Assembly (NCBI GenBank): GCA_002733205.1
Contig: NVUW01000003.1
Span: 62,001 to 126,000, forward strand
Origin: Thalassobium sp.
GTDB lineage: Bacteria > Pseudomonadota > Gammaproteobacteria > Pseudomonadales > Oceanobacteraceae
Length of the DNA: 64,000 nt
Reading direction: 5' to 3'
Shown here in pieces: positions 48,387 to 58,018 of this stretch (position 1 is the first letter of the stretch; each line of letters begins with the position of its first letter). The notes below the pieces were generated by a model that worked only from the letters and a program-made list of their open reading frames with translations, was not told the DNA's origin and made no database searches. The position numbers and the translations under genes were made by a program.

Positions 48387-48542
48387 GCACGACGCGTCAG
48401 CAGAGCAGCATAACAATGAAACTGGCATAACTGGTCGCTCTCTTAGATATAAGTCTAATTTATGATCAAAACAGGCTTATTATTTCCTAATAATTAAATA
48501 TAATGACCGTTCTAATGGATTACCAAGAATGAATCATTAATT

Positions 48543-49451
48543 ATGTCCCGAATCGACTCATTACAAACCTTTGTCGCCGTCGTGCGCTCGCGCAACTTTA
48601 CTTCGGCAGCCGATTCTCTGGGCGTGACCCCATCGGCCGTCAGCAAGCAGATCAGCGGTCTGGAAGAACGCCTCGGTGTGCGCCTGCTGAACCGCACCAC
48701 CCGCTCAGTCAGCCCGACCGAAGCCGGGCAGATGTTCTATCAGCATTGTGAAAATATCCTTGAGTCGATCACTGAAGCAGAAAAACTGGTGACCGACTTT
48801 GATATCACCCCCCGTGGGCGCCTGCGCATCACCGCCATGTCGAACTTCGGCCGCCGCGAGCTGGCGCGCATGTTTACCGATTTTGCGCAGAAATACCCCG
48901 ACATCAGCTTCGATCTGCACATTTCTGACCGCCCACTGGATATTGTTAAAGAAGGCTACGACTTTGCCCTGCGCCTTGGCTCGCTGGAAGATTCACGTTT
49001 AATCGCCAAACCGGTTGCTGAGCAAAGCATTGTGATTTGTGCATCTAAAGAGTATCTGGAACGCTGGGGAACGCCGGAAAAACTGGAAGACCTCAACACC
49101 CACCGCATTCTCATTGTCGCCAACGCCGAATACGCCCGCATCAACTGGCTGCGTCAGTTTGAAAAAGATCATGGCTTCAGCCTCTCCAGCGTCGAACGCA
49201 AATTAGCGGTCAACGATATTGATCTGGTGTACGAAGCCTGTCTGGCGGGCATGGGCATTACCGCCCTGCCGACCTACATTGCCGAGCGGCACCTGGAAAG
49301 TGGTGAACTGGTGAGATTATTTCCGGAAGTGGATATTCCGGTGCGCAGCATCAAAGTGGTCTTCCCGCAAAACCGCTATTTGGCCAATAAAAGCCGCGCT
49401 TTCCTCGACTTTATTACCGCTTACTTTGACGACCCAAGCCAGAGCAGCTGA
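48543..49451 (+). CDS. LysR-family transcriptional regulator
   Basis: 302 residues. Winged HTH at the N-terminus (FVAVVRSRNFTSAADSLGVT and SAVSKQISGLEERLGVRLLNRT) and the LysR substrate-binding domain C-terminal. The pattern belongs to the large CrgA-like subgroup (DF..TPRGRLR). The inducer is unknown. It follows the EamA exporter by 156 bp and could be linked to it, but they are not overlapping. A terminator follows. Confidence 0.93.
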   Translation: MSRIDSLQTFVAVVRSRNFTSAADSLGVTPSAVSKQISGLEERLGVRLLNRTTRSVSPTEAGQMFYQHCENILESITEAEKLVTDFDITPRGRLRITAMSNFGRRELARMFTDFAQKYPDISFDLHISDRPLDIVKEGYDFALRLGSLEDSRLIAKPVAEQSIVICASKEYLERWGTPEKLEDLNTHRILIVANAEYARINWLRQFEKDHGFSLSSVERKLAVNDIDLVYEACLAGMGITALPTYIAERHLESGELVRLFPEVDIPVRSIKVVFPQNRYLANKSRAFLDFITAYFDDPSQSS

Positions 49452-49488
49452 GGCGTAAAAAGCACATCGGTGCACACGAGCAGATAAG

Positions 49489-49519
49489 AAAACGGGCCTG
49501 TAAAGAGGCCCGTTTTTAT
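49489..49519. terminator. Terminator between LysR and thioesterase genes
   Basis: Stem AAAACGGGCCT with AGGCCCGTTTT and T-rich tail, between the rightward LysR gene and the leftward thioesterase gene. Confidence 0.92.
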
Positions 49520-49558
49520 TGGCTTAACGCTGCTGTTCGGTCGCGTTAGCGCAACACA

Positions 49559-50002
49559 TTATTCCTGTGGCAACAGCTGCGGCGCGCAACGCTCATAAAA
49601 CACCCGTGGTACCTGGGCAATTTTACGCTCGTCATAATCAAAAAATACGATACCGGTTTTGGCTTTCACCACCTGCTTTTCCTGCGCCTGATTTTCCACG
49701 CTGTAAATAAAATCGCAGCCATATTTATTGAAGTCGGTCACGCCAACGTGAAACGTCAGCACCTCACCGACAAAAGATTCAGCGGTAAAACACACCACCA
49801 GATCCGACACCATCAGGCCGATGCCACCAATATTAAATTCGCCAAAACCGTGCTCGCGCAAAAAACGCAAACGGGCTTCGTGCAGCAGCGACACCATGCG
49901 GTCGTTGCCCACATGATTGCCGTAATTAATTTCTGTTACCCGCACATCCAGTGTCGTACTGAAGGTAAATTCATCGGGTAATTCGAGTTGTACTCTGGCC
50001 AA
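49559..50002 (-). CDS. Acyl-CoA thioesterase (4HBT, YbgC-like)
   Basis: 147-residue hotdog protein. The start is TTG, preceded by AGGAGG at 6-7 nt, giving MARVQLELP. Residues VTEINYGNHVGNDRMVSLLHEARLRFL match the N-terminal 4HBT helix with the active-site Asn/His/Asp area. Substrate unknown. A single leftward gene between a terminator and a 320-bp divergent region facing prc. Confidence 0.85.
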   Translation of the reverse strand: MARVQLELPDEFTFSTTLDVRVTEINYGNHVGNDRMVSLLHEARLRFLREHGFGEFNIGGIGLMVSDLVVCFTAESFVGEVLTFHVGVTDFNKYGCDFIYSVENQAQEKQVVKAKTGIVFFDYDERKIAQVPRVFYERCAPQLLPQE

Positions 50003-50322
50003 AACAGCCTCCTGATCGTCTGTTTTGCTGTTATTGCAGCAAAATCCGGGGAATTATTCTGGCAACTGCGATTCCAATGCGGTCTACTATACCGCAGCAG
50101 CCGGGGTGTGCAGATGAGCCATGCGTCTAACGTCAGCTCTTTGCGGTTTACACCAATGGCACCCAAACGGATGTTCAGCCCGCCTGCAAGTCAGGCAAAA
50201 CAATAAGGGCAAACACCGTAACGGTACGTGCGTACAGGGCTAACCCTGACGGAGCGCCGGCATGATAACGGCGCCCGGCGCACAGTACAAACAGATAACA
50301 ACAAGGAAATCTGGCAACGACT
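50003..50322. other. Gene-free divergent region ahead of prc
   Basis: 320 bp. It contains an inverted repeat TTTTGCTG-ttattg-CAGCAAAA (50023-50044) and GCGGT-ctactat-ACCGC (50079-50095), which may be operators or hairpins. No confident promoter was identified. Confidence 0.45.
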
Positions 50323-52440
50323 ATGCTTTCCATCTGCTTCCGCACATTGAACATTGCGCTGCTCTTTACAGCGCTGCTGACGGCTCAGCTGAGCCAGGCA
50401 ACCATCCCGGAAATTGCTCCCGGCACGGCCTTTAAGCCCCTCGAACCCACCCGCGATCACGCCATGATCACCCAGCAGATTATGAATAATCTGTTGCGTG
50501 GCCATTACGAGCATCAGCGTCTGGACGACAAACTGTCCTCACGGGTACTGGATATTCTGTTCGACGATATCGACAGCACCCGCAGCTACCTGCTGGCCGC
50601 TGACATCAAAGAGTTCGAGCAGTACCGCTATAGCCTCGACGAAGCACTGAACCGGGGCGATATGCGCCCGGCATTCACTATTTTTAACCGCTTCCAGCAA
50701 CGGGTATCCGAGCGTCTGTCGTTCCTGCTCAACGAGCTGCACAACAACGCCGCCAATTATCACTTTGATACCGACGAGCGTCTCGACCTCGACCGCGAAA
50801 AAGCGCCATGGGCCACCACCAAAGCAGAACTCGACGATCTGTGGCGCAAGCGTCTGAAAAACTCCATTCTTAACCTGAAAATGGCCGGTAAAGAAAAAGA
50901 CGCCATTCTTGATTTATTGAGCAAGCGTTACCAGAACCAGCTGAACCGCGTACATCAGTCACAACCTGAAGACGCCTATCAGACCTTTATGAATGCCGTT
51001 ACCCGCGCCTTCGATCCGCACACGCAGTATTTCTCACCGCGCAACACAGAGAACTTCAACATCAATATGAGCCTGTCGTTACAGGGGATTGGTGCGGTGC
51101 TGCAAACCGAAGACGAACACACCAAAGTGGTGCGTCTGGTGCCTGCGGGTCCTGCTGACAAAGCCGGTAACCTGCAACCCGCCGATAAAATCATCGGTGT
51201 GGGTCAGGCTGAAGGCGATATCGTGGATGTTATCGGCTGGCGTCTGGATGAAGTGGTTGAGCTGATCCGTGGGCCGAAAAGCACCACCGTACGTCTGGAA
51301 ATTCTGCCTGCCAATTCCAGCGGTACCGACAGCAAAATCGTTTCCATTGTGCGCGATGAAGTCAAACTGGAAGAACAGTCCGCCCAGAAAGACCTTATCG
51401 AAGTCAAAGATGGCGACGTTACCCATAAAATCGGGGTGATTGATATTCCAACGTTCTACATCGACTTTCAGGGTCGCATGGAAAACAAACCGGATTATAA
51501 AAGCACCACGCGTGACGTCACCGTGCTGATCAATGAACTGAAAGAAGAAGGTATCGACGGCCTGATCATCGACCTGCGCAATAACGGCGGCGGCTCACTG
51601 GAAGAAGCCATCACCCTGACCGGTTTGTTTATTCCGCAAGGCCCGGTGGTGCAGGTACGCAGTACCCACGGTCGCGTTGAAGTTCTGCCTGACCAGGACC
51701 CTTCGGTACTGTACGACGGCCCGATCACTGTATTGGTTAACCGCCTCAGTGCGTCCGCCTCGGAAATTTTTGCCGGTGCGATTCAGGATTATGGCCGCGG
51801 TTTAATTGTCGGTGGCCAGACCTTTGGTAAAGGCACCGTACAGAGCCTGCGCCCACTGCGTTCCGGTCAGCTGAAAATCACCCAGGCTAAGTTTTACCGG
51901 GTATCCGGTGACAGCACCCAGCATCAGGGCGTTATCCCGGATATTCTGTTCCCGTCGCTGTTCGACAAAGAAAAAATTGGCGAAAGTGCGCTGGAAGAAG
52001 CGCTGCCGTGGGACACCATCCGTCCGGCAGAATACAGCAGCTATAAAGGTATTGGTGCCACATTACCCGCGTTGCGTCAGCGTCATCAGAACCGTATCGA
52101 ACACAATCCTGACTTCCGCTTCCTGCGTGAACAAAAAGCGTTAATCACTGAACTGCGTCAGCAAACTCAGGTATCGCTGAATGAAAAAGTGCGCGAACAG
52201 GAACGCAAAGCCAATGACGACAAGCGTCTGAAACTGGAAAACGAACGCCGCAAAGCCAAAGGTATGACGTTGTTAACCAGCATTGACGATGAAGAAACCG
52301 ATAACGCCGCTGAGGCTGAAAAGAAAGACGATAAAAAACCGGAAGAAGACGATGCCCTGCTGATCGAAGCCGGACACATTCTGGTGGATTATATGAACAT
52401 TCAGACAGCCAGCATGACGGCGCAACGCGAAGCGAAATGA
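50323..52440 (+). CDS. prc: Tail-specific protease Prc (Tsp)
   Basis: 705 residues. Signal peptide of about 26 residues (hydrophobic LNIALLFTALLTAQLSQA), an N-terminal helical domain, a PDZ domain (GIGAVLQTEDEHTKVVRLVPA) and an S41 peptidase with SASASE near 476-481 and Lys in FGKGTVQ, the Ser/Lys dyad. A basic/acidic C-terminal tail follows. Prc cleaves peptidoglycan hydrolases and other periplasmic proteins in the envelope. A Prc partner lipoprotein is expected, and a PrcB-domain lipoprotein is in this window, though not adjacent. Confidence 0.95.
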   Translation: MLSICFRTLNIALLFTALLTAQLSQATIPEIAPGTAFKPLEPTRDHAMITQQIMNNLLRGHYEHQRLDDKLSSRVLDILFDDIDSTRSYLLAADIKEFEQYRYSLDEALNRGDMRPAFTIFNRFQQRVSERLSFLLNELHNNAANYHFDTDERLDLDREKAPWATTKAELDDLWRKRLKNSILNLKMAGKEKDAILDLLSKRYQNQLNRVHQSQPEDAYQTFMNAVTRAFDPHTQYFSPRNTENFNINMSLSLQGIGAVLQTEDEHTKVVRLVPAGPADKAGNLQPADKIIGVGQAEGDIVDVIGWRLDEVVELIRGPKSTTVRLEILPANSSGTDSKIVSIVRDEVKLEEQSAQKDLIEVKDGDVTHKIGVIDIPTFYIDFQGRMENKPDYKSTTRDVTVLINELKEEGIDGLIIDLRNNGGGSLEEAITLTGLFIPQGPVVQVRSTHGRVEVLPDQDPSVLYDGPITVLVNRLSASASEIFAGAIQDYGRGLIVGGQTFGKGTVQSLRPLRSGQLKITQAKFYRVSGDSTQHQGVIPDILFPSLFDKEKIGESALEEALPWDTIRPAEYSSYKGIGATLPALRQRHQNRIEHNPDFRFLREQKALITELRQQTQVSLNEKVREQERKANDDKRLKLENERRKAKGMTLLTSIDDEETDNAAEAEKKDDKKPEEDDALLIEAGHILVDYMNIQTASMTAQREAK

Positions 52441-52782
52441 TGGGCTGAGGTTGTGCGCAGACACAACGCAGCCCGCTGATCGCTCTGCGGTACTACCGAT
52501 TAATATGGCAATACCGTTTGGGGTGACCATAAGGTCACTCCAAACGACATCATCAATCCTCTCCCCTTCCGCCCTGCCCAGCACAAAAAACAGCGATTCC
52601 ATGCCTCATGAATGGCAGCGGCTGAGTGTTTATTCCCTGAAAGCATCGCGACAGACGTTGTTCAACATCCCGGATATGTCAATTTTGCTTTGCAAATATT
52701 TGCGCAACCTAACCCGGTTTCTCTGGGCCCGGCCAAGTCGGCGCGATATTGTGGAAACAGGTTACGCAACGGAGGAAGCATT
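52441..52782. other. Hairpin-rich gene-free region between prc and HPF gene
   Basis: 342 bp. A strong hairpin GGGCTGAGGTTGTG / CACAACGCAGCCC (52442-52472) follows the prc stop. A second, CGTTTGGGGTGACC-ataa-GGTCACTCCAAACG (52515-52546), has a four-base loop with one G:U pair. A perfect palindrome GCAAATATTTGC is at 52692-52703. Neither hairpin has a U-run. No gene is supported. Confidence 0.6.
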
Positions 52783-53127
52783 ATGGTTATTGAAATCCAG
52801 ACACGGAATATCCACCTGAGCAACAGACTGCGCGGTTTGCTGCGTAAACGCGTCGAACGGGCGTTCGACCGGCTGCAGCATCATGTGCAGAAAGTCTGCA
52901 TTCGCCTTGCAGATGTTAATGGTCCCAAAGGGGGAATCGACAAGAGTTGTCTGTTTCATGTGTCGCTGAGTGATCATCCTGACGTTGTTGTCCGCAGTCA
53001 GGCGAGCGAACTGGAAATCGCGATTAATAAATCCGCAGCACGCTCTTCCCGGGCACTGATGCGCCGTATCGGTAAGCGTCGTGCCAAACAACCAACCACT
53101 TCAATCAACGACGTACTCGAAGCCTGA
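52783..53127 (+). CDS. HPF/RaiA-family ribosome-associated protein
   Basis: 114 residues starting MVIEIQTRNIHLSNRLRGLL, with GGAGG 8 nt upstream. The N-terminal beta-alpha-beta fold with RLRGLLRKRVERAFDRL is that of HPF/RaiA (sigma-54 modulation family), which promotes ribosome hibernation in stationary phase. The C-terminal extension (SSRALMRRIGKRRAKQPTTS) is basic. The frame is open upstream, but the long extension lacks a start with a Shine-Dalgarno. It is not in the usual rpoN neighbourhood, so it may be a paralogue. Confidence 0.8.
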   Translation: MVIEIQTRNIHLSNRLRGLLRKRVERAFDRLQHHVQKVCIRLADVNGPKGGIDKSCLFHVSLSDHPDVVVRSQASELEIAINKSAARSSRALMRRIGKRRAKQPTTSINDVLEA

Positions 53128-53144
53128 CAAAGGATGATAAACCT

Positions 53145-53178
53145 GGCCGGTGTCCGGGAGATCCCCCCCGAACCGGCC
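53145..53178 (+). terminator. Hairpin after HPF-like gene
   Basis: GGCCGGT (53145-53151) pairs with ACCGGCC (53172-53178), with an internal CCGGG/CCCCCC region. A T-run is absent, so terminator function is uncertain. Confidence 0.4.
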
Positions 53179-53267
53179 TCCTTACTCCGAACCAGAATCC
53201 GGTCGGCCATGGCAATTAAACGCCGCCGGTGTACTATAAAAGTCTGTATCGCGGCCGGAATGACTGA

Positions 53268-54308
53268 ATGACACTGCTGCTGCTGTATCTTGCCATTGCG
53301 ATTGGCGTCTCATTTTTATGCTCCATCCTTGAAGCAGTATTACTGTCGATCACGCCCAGCTACAGCCAAAAGCTTCAGGCCGAAAAACCTCGCCAGAGTC
53401 AGCGTATCATCCGGGTACGGGAGAATCTTGACGAGTCTTTATCCAGTATTCTTATCCTTAACACCTTTGCTCATACCATGGGAGCTGCTGGCGTCGGCTC
53501 ACAAGCCGTGCAGATATTTGGCGCCCAATGGGAAACACTGATCGCGGTCATTCTTACCCTGGTGATTCTCTATTTCTCTGAAATTATTCCGAAAACGCTC
53601 GGGGCAACCTTCTGGCGGCAACTGGCCCTGCCAGCCTGCGACATTATCAGTGGGTTAGTGCTTCTGGTTTATCCCTTAGTGTGGCTGTCGACCCGCCTGA
53701 CCAAACTGTTTAACGCCGACAAAAATAATGCCATCACCCGGGAAGAAATTATCGCTCTGGCGTCACTGGTGCATAAAGACGGCAACCTGTTTTCTCAGGA
53801 AAATGAGTATCTGGCCAACCTGCTGACGTTAAGGGAAGTGAAAACAGAACAAATTCTCACCCCTCGCAGTGTTGTGCATATGCTGGACGCAGAGATGACC
53901 ATCAGTGAGGCACTGGACAATCCGAAAACCCAGCAGTTCAGCCGTATTCCGGTCTATCAGAAACAGATTGATCATATTCTCGGCAAGGTTATCCGCACCG
54001 ATCTCTATCAGGCAGAACGTCAGGGACACGGCAATGAGCCCGTCAGCAGCATGATCAAACCGATTCATCGTGTATCCGAAAAAATGCCGGTGCACAGCTT
54101 ACTCGACACCTTTATTAAACAACGGGCACATTTATTTCTGGTTACAGATGAATTCGGCCAGACGGCCGGAGTCGTCGCGCTGGAAGATGCGATTGAAACG
54201 TTGCTGGGCCGGGAAATCATCGACGAAAGCGATAAAGTTACCGATATGCAGGCTCTGGCTCGTTCTAACTACCGTAAGCAACTGCGTCAGGGGAAAAATA
54301 AAACGTAA
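53268..54308 (+). CDS. CNNM/HlyC-CorC membrane protein with CBS domains
   Basis: 346 residues. The N-terminal DUF21 domain has four membrane helices (LLLLYLAIAIGVSFLCSILE, then PTLGATFWRQ region), then a CBS pair (ILTPRSVVHMLDAEMTISEA and a second with FLVTDEFGQTAGVVALED, about 195-335). The family includes divalent-cation (Mg/Co) efflux proteins. Here the C-terminal CorC_HlyC domain is absent, so this is the short form. It is a monocistronic gene ended by a perfect hairpin. Confidence 0.9.
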   Translation: MTLLLLYLAIAIGVSFLCSILEAVLLSITPSYSQKLQAEKPRQSQRIIRVRENLDESLSSILILNTFAHTMGAAGVGSQAVQIFGAQWETLIAVILTLVILYFSEIIPKTLGATFWRQLALPACDIISGLVLLVYPLVWLSTRLTKLFNADKNNAITREEIIALASLVHKDGNLFSQENEYLANLLTLREVKTEQILTPRSVVHMLDAEMTISEALDNPKTQQFSRIPVYQKQIDHILGKVIRTDLYQAERQGHGNEPVSSMIKPIHRVSEKMPVHSLLDTFIKQRAHLFLVTDEFGQTAGVVALEDAIETLLGREIIDESDKVTDMQALARSNYRKQLRQGKNKT

Positions 54309-54322
54309 TGTTCAGTGCTGCT

Positions 54323-54360
54323 ACGGTATAAAAAACACGCACCGCGTGGTTTTTATACCG
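54323..54360. terminator. Terminator between CNNM and YajG-like genes
   Basis: Inverted repeat CGGTATAAAAACACGC with GCGTGGTTTTTATACCG and a 3-base loop, perfect apart from flank. The T- and A-rich arms would terminate both converging genes. Confidence 0.9.
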
Positions 54361-54367
54361 CTTAATA

Positions 54368-54955
54368 TCAGCGAATATTCAGCGCCTGGCGCAATTCACC
54401 ATCACTGAACATGCGCTCCCAGACGTTATCCAGCACTTCGTTAACCCATTTCTGGTTGTATTCCATTGCCGGTGAGGCGGCCAGAGAGCGTGTCGCACTG
54501 GCGCTGTATGGTTTAGTAAAGGTTTTTTCATTATCCATTACGGTAACCATAAAGCGCATTTTCATGCCGCATTCATTAACGATCGCGCCTTCGTTACACT
54601 GATAAGAAAATTCCTCAACGGTCAGCTGTACGCGCACCGGATCAACCGGACTGGCCGCACCGAAACCTAAAGTTTTCAGAGAGTCCTGCATCCGCGCCGT
54701 TAACACATCGGTTAATGGTTTATCAGACAGCAGAGGGGAATTTTCAGGAGCACGACCACCACGGTGACCCAGTACATCGGCGCCTTGTCCACGCTCATCC
54801 ACGACCCGCACCAAAGCATCGCGCTGAATCGACGGCATACCGCCGGGCACACTGACACTTTCATTCAGGGCAATGGTTTGTGGTGCCAGCACACAACCAC
54901 TCAGACCCGCCGCCATAGTGCCAGTTAACAGGCTGGCGATTACTAACTTACGCAT
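54368..54955 (-). CDS. YajG-family lipoprotein
   Basis: 195 residues. Signal [21 protein letters not shown] with lipobox LSGC. The mature domain has [19 protein letters not shown] and [15 protein letters not shown], a pattern like YajG lipoproteins of unknown function. Its start overlaps the end of yaaA by 8 nt, so the two are an operon. The start at 54955 is chosen because the signal begins there. Four cysteines are in the mature part. Confidence 0.82.
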   Translation of the reverse strand: MRKLVIASLLTGTMAAGLSGCVLAPQTIALNESVSVPGGMPSIQRDALVRVVDERGQGADVLGHRGGRAPENSPLLSDKPLTDVLTARMQDSLKTLGFGAASPVDPVRVQLTVEEFSYQCNEGAIVNECGMKMRFMVTVMDNEKTFTKPYSASATRSLAASPAMEYNQKWVNEVLDNVWERMFSDGELRQALNIR

Positions 54956-55736
54956 TCGGAATATCCTTCTCTGCTCGTTTAAATACCCAGGTATCGCCGC
55001 GCGAATCTTCGTCGCTGAAGCGATAACCCGCCACATCAAAATCCTGCAGAGCTTCAGCCGTTTGCAGCTGTCTGCGGATAATGTAAGCCGTCATCAGGCC
55101 GCGGGCTTTTTTCGCGTAAAAACTGATGATTTTATACTGGCCATTTTTTTCATCTTTAAAGACCGGTGTAATCAACCGGCCGTTAAGCTTTTTCGGCTGC
55201 ACCGATTTAAAATATTCATTCGACGCTAAATTAACGACCACATCAGCGTTCTGTTGTTCCAGCTGGCGGTTAAGCGCATCGGTGATGATACTGCCCCAAA
55301 AGCTGTACAGGTCCTTACCACGGGCATTGTGGAGCTTGGTGCCCATTTCCAGCCGGTAAGGCTGAATTAAATCCAGTGGCCGCAGCAAACCATACAGGCC
55401 GCTTAAAATACGTACATGGTTCTGGGCAAAATCGAGCTGGGTTTCATCCAGCGTATCAGCCTGCAACCCGGTATACACATCGCCTTTAAAGGCCAGAATC
55501 GCGGCCTTGGCATTGTCGGCATTAAACGGCAGACGCCAATCGTGGTAGCGTTGCACATTCAGCTCTGATAATGCCGGGCTGAGTTTCATCAGCGCGCTGA
55601 TATCATCCGGCGAATATTGCTTAAGCACATCTACCAGCTCGGCAGAATGTTGCAGAAAATCGGCCTGAGTTGCTTTTGCCGTGGTCGGTGGCGTGTCAAA
55701 ATCCAGCGTTTTGGCCGGTGACAGTAACGTCAGCAT
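54948..55736 (-). CDS. yaaA: Peroxide stress protein YaaA (DUF328)
   Basis: 262 residues starting [17 protein letters not shown], nearly the same start as Escherichia coli YaaA (258). CAGGATG lies 9 nt upstream. Conserved blocks [15 protein letters not shown] and [24 protein letters not shown] are present. YaaA limits intracellular iron-driven oxidative damage in hydrogen peroxide stress. An open frame continues 162 codons upstream, but it is antisense to the next gene and is not used. It is first of a two-gene unit with a YajG-like lipoprotein. Confidence 0.96.
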   Translation of the reverse strand: MLTLLSPAKTLDFDTPPTTAKATQADFLQHSAELVDVLKQYSPDDISALMKLSPALSELNVQRYHDWRLPFNADNAKAAILAFKGDVYTGLQADTLDETQLDFAQNHVRILSGLYGLLRPLDLIQPYRLEMGTKLHNARGKDLYSFWGSIITDALNRQLEQQNADVVVNLASNEYFKSVQPKKLNGRLITPVFKDEKNGQYKIISFYAKKARGLMTAYIIRRQLQTAEALQDFDVAGYRFSDEDSRGDTWVFKRAEKDIPNA

Positions 55737-55808
55737 GCGGGCATCCTGTAAATGAAAACTGCGCCTATCATAACGAGTCCGACCCCATGACCCAAATAGA
55801 GTCCGCCT

Positions 55809-56504
55809 ATGTCCCTGCTTAAACAGGATAATCAGGGTGGAATCCGCTTTGAACACAGCGCCAGCCATATCACACTGACGTTGCCTGAACCCTGGCCCGT
55901 GCTGAGTTCTGCCGTACTCAACGGCGGCTTCAGCAGCATTCGCAGTTTGCTCAATCTGCGCGTCGATCAACATGCGCCGCCCCCCTGGCCACCGGCACAA
56001 CAAACACTGCAGCAGCAGGCAGAACAACTGATGCTGCCCACGCCCTGCTGCGGCATGATGACCGCCGCTTCCATGCGCTCGCTGGGTTACAGCAGCCTGA
56101 GCCTGCAACAACTGCGCGCCGAATGCTGGGTCACCGCCGGACTTTCCAATCTGCGCCGCAGCGGCGATCCGGCCGATGCCTTTGCCGGAGCCGGAACCAT
56201 TAACATCTGGCTGCTGCTGCATTTCCCCCTAACACCAGCCGCCATGGCTGAAGCCCTGATCCAGCTGACCGAAGCCAAGGTTACCGCCATCCGCGATGCT
56301 GAGTTGCTCAGCCCGTTATCCAGCCTGCCCGCCAGCGGTACCGGCACCGACAGCCACGCCGTGATCTGTCCACCTCACACTACGCCAGAACAAGCCCTCG
56401 CCTTTTGCGGTAAACATACAACCGCAGGTGAACTGATTGGCCGCGTGGTACTGGACGCCTGCAAACAGAGCATCGGCCACTGCCTGCGGGCGGCGGCACA
56501 CTGA
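55809..56504 (+). CDS. cbiZ: Adenosylcobinamide amidohydrolase CbiZ-like protein
   Basis: 231 residues. The segments [48 protein letters not shown] and [14 protein letters not shown] form the CbiZ pattern. CbiZ cleaves the aminopropanol tail of adenosylcobinamide to cobyric acid, so that cobamides can be rebuilt. It is cytoplasmic. No other cobalamin gene is in the window, and it is a single rightward gene divergent from yaaA. The family call is from motif similarity and is fairly strong; the substrate could differ. Confidence 0.8.
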   Translation: MSLLKQDNQGGIRFEHSASHITLTLPEPWPVLSSAVLNGGFSSIRSLLNLRVDQHAPPPWPPAQQTLQQQAEQLMLPTPCCGMMTAASMRSLGYSSLSLQQLRAECWVTAGLSNLRRSGDPADAFAGAGTINIWLLLHFPLTPAAMAEALIQLTEAKVTAIRDAELLSPLSSLPASGTGTDSHAVICPPHTTPEQALAFCGKHTTAGELIGRVVLDACKQSIGHCLRAAAH

Positions 56505-56695
56505 CCCAACCACTTCCCCATCCGCTGAGCTGCCGCAATATGACCACTTTGCCCAGCGCCTGCTGACACCTCTGCCAATGCGCCACCGGCGCCAAACTGC
56601 GAACCTGCCAGCACTGCCTGTGTTTTATCCTGCCAGGCAGTGATCCGGACACCACCCACAATAAGTACAACGATCAACACCAAGGGGCAGATTGT

Positions 56696-58006
56696 ATGGC
56701 TAAAGATATTCAGGGGCTGGGCCTTGGCCTGGCCAGTCGTTTTGCTGGCAGCCGTTGGGCGGAAAAATACGGCCTGCGCAAACCCGCCGAGCGTATTGCT
56801 TACCTTTCTACCCGCGCCGGTTTTAAATTTTTCGGCGAGATGATGCAGAAGCGTGAAAAAAAGCAGGACAGCACCCGCGGCGAACGCCTGCCGGAACGCA
56901 AACAACAGCCATTGTTTGATCTCAGTCTGAGCGAAGAGCAGCAGATGATCCGCGACAGTGTGCGCTCTTATGCTGAAGAAATCGTGCGCTCTCTGGCCCA
57001 TGACGCCGATGAAAATCTGCAGCTGCCGGAGACTTACCTGCAGGATGCCATGGCGCTGGGTCTGAATCTGTTCTCGGTACCAGAATCCATGGGCGGTGCG
57101 GCACAAAGCTACAGCCCGACCACCAGCGCGATCATTGCCGAAGAACTGGCCTGGGGCGATTTTACCCTGGCCTATACTGCCCTCGCCCCCGTGGGGGTCG
57201 CCAACGCACTGGTGCGCTGGGGCACACAACAGCAACAGCAACGCTGGCTGCCACTATGGCTGGCCGAGCAACCGGTAACCGCGGCCATTGCCCTGCAGGA
57301 ACCGCACCCACTGTTCGCGCCCGACAAGCTGGCGTGCAGCGCCAAAAGCAATAAACAGGGTTATGTGCTGAACGGCGTCAAAGCGCTGGTGCCGTTTGCC
57401 GGTAAGGCCGATCTGTATCTGGTGGCTGCCCTGCTGAATGGCAAACCGCAACTGTTTATCGTGCCCGGCGACAGCCGTGGGCTGAACTTTACCCGCAGCC
57501 CGGCCATGGGTCTGCGCGCCGCCGCCACCGGCACACTGACCCTGGATAAAGTGCAAGTGAACGTCGATGCCCTGCTGGGTGGTGAAGACAGCGATTTCGA
57601 TTACCGTGCCTTTGTCGATCTTGGCCAGTTGCACTGGTGCGCCCTGGCCATCGGCACCTGTCAGGCCGCGCTGGATTATCTGATTCCCTACTGCAACGAG
57701 CGTGAAGCCTTTGGCGAACCCATCAGTCACCGCCAGTCGGTGGCCTTTATGATCGCCAACATCGCCATCGAACTGGAATCCATGCGCCTGCTCACCTGGC
57801 GTGCGGCGGCGCTGGCTGAACAGGGTCAGCCATTCCACCGCGAAGCCTATCTGGCCCATGTTCTGTGCGCTGACAAAGCCATGGAGATCGGCACCAACGC
57901 CGTACAATTACTGGGCGGCCATGGCTTTACCAAAGAACATCCGGGCGAACGCTGGTATCGCGACCTGCGCATTCTGGGTTGTGTTAACAGCGGTCTGCAC
58001 CTGTAA
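56696..58006 (+). CDS. Acyl-CoA dehydrogenase-like protein lacking canonical catalytic Glu
   Basis: 436 residues of the ACAD fold. An N-terminal extension of about 70 residues precedes the ACAD domain. The C-terminus reads GGHGFTKEHPGERWYRDLRI then LGCVNSGLHL, where active ACADs have Y-E-G-T. The acidic base is replaced by Asn and the last helix is missing. The usual flavin/substrate motif also differs (IALQEPHPLFAPDKL). It is followed 12 bp later by a complete ACAD gene. Possibly it forms a heteromer with that protein, as known for mycobacterial FadE pairs, or it is inactive. Confidence 0.9.
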   Translation: MAKDIQGLGLGLASRFAGSRWAEKYGLRKPAERIAYLSTRAGFKFFGEMMQKREKKQDSTRGERLPERKQQPLFDLSLSEEQQMIRDSVRSYAEEIVRSLAHDADENLQLPETYLQDAMALGLNLFSVPESMGGAAQSYSPTTSAIIAEELAWGDFTLAYTALAPVGVANALVRWGTQQQQQRWLPLWLAEQPVTAAIALQEPHPLFAPDKLACSAKSNKQGYVLNGVKALVPFAGKADLYLVAALLNGKPQLFIVPGDSRGLNFTRSPAMGLRAAATGTLTLDKVQVNVDALLGGEDSDFDYRAFVDLGQLHWCALAIGTCQAALDYLIPYCNEREAFGEPISHRQSVAFMIANIAIELESMRLLTWRAAALAEQGQPFHREAYLAHVLCADKAMEIGTNAVQLLGGHGFTKEHPGERWYRDLRILGCVNSGLHL

Positions 58007-58018
58007 GGAGAACAGCAC

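Noticed and set aside
55737-56222. N-terminal extension of yaaA by 162 codons
   Set aside because: It runs antisense through the CbiZ gene, and the family's N-terminus begins at [11 protein letters not shown].
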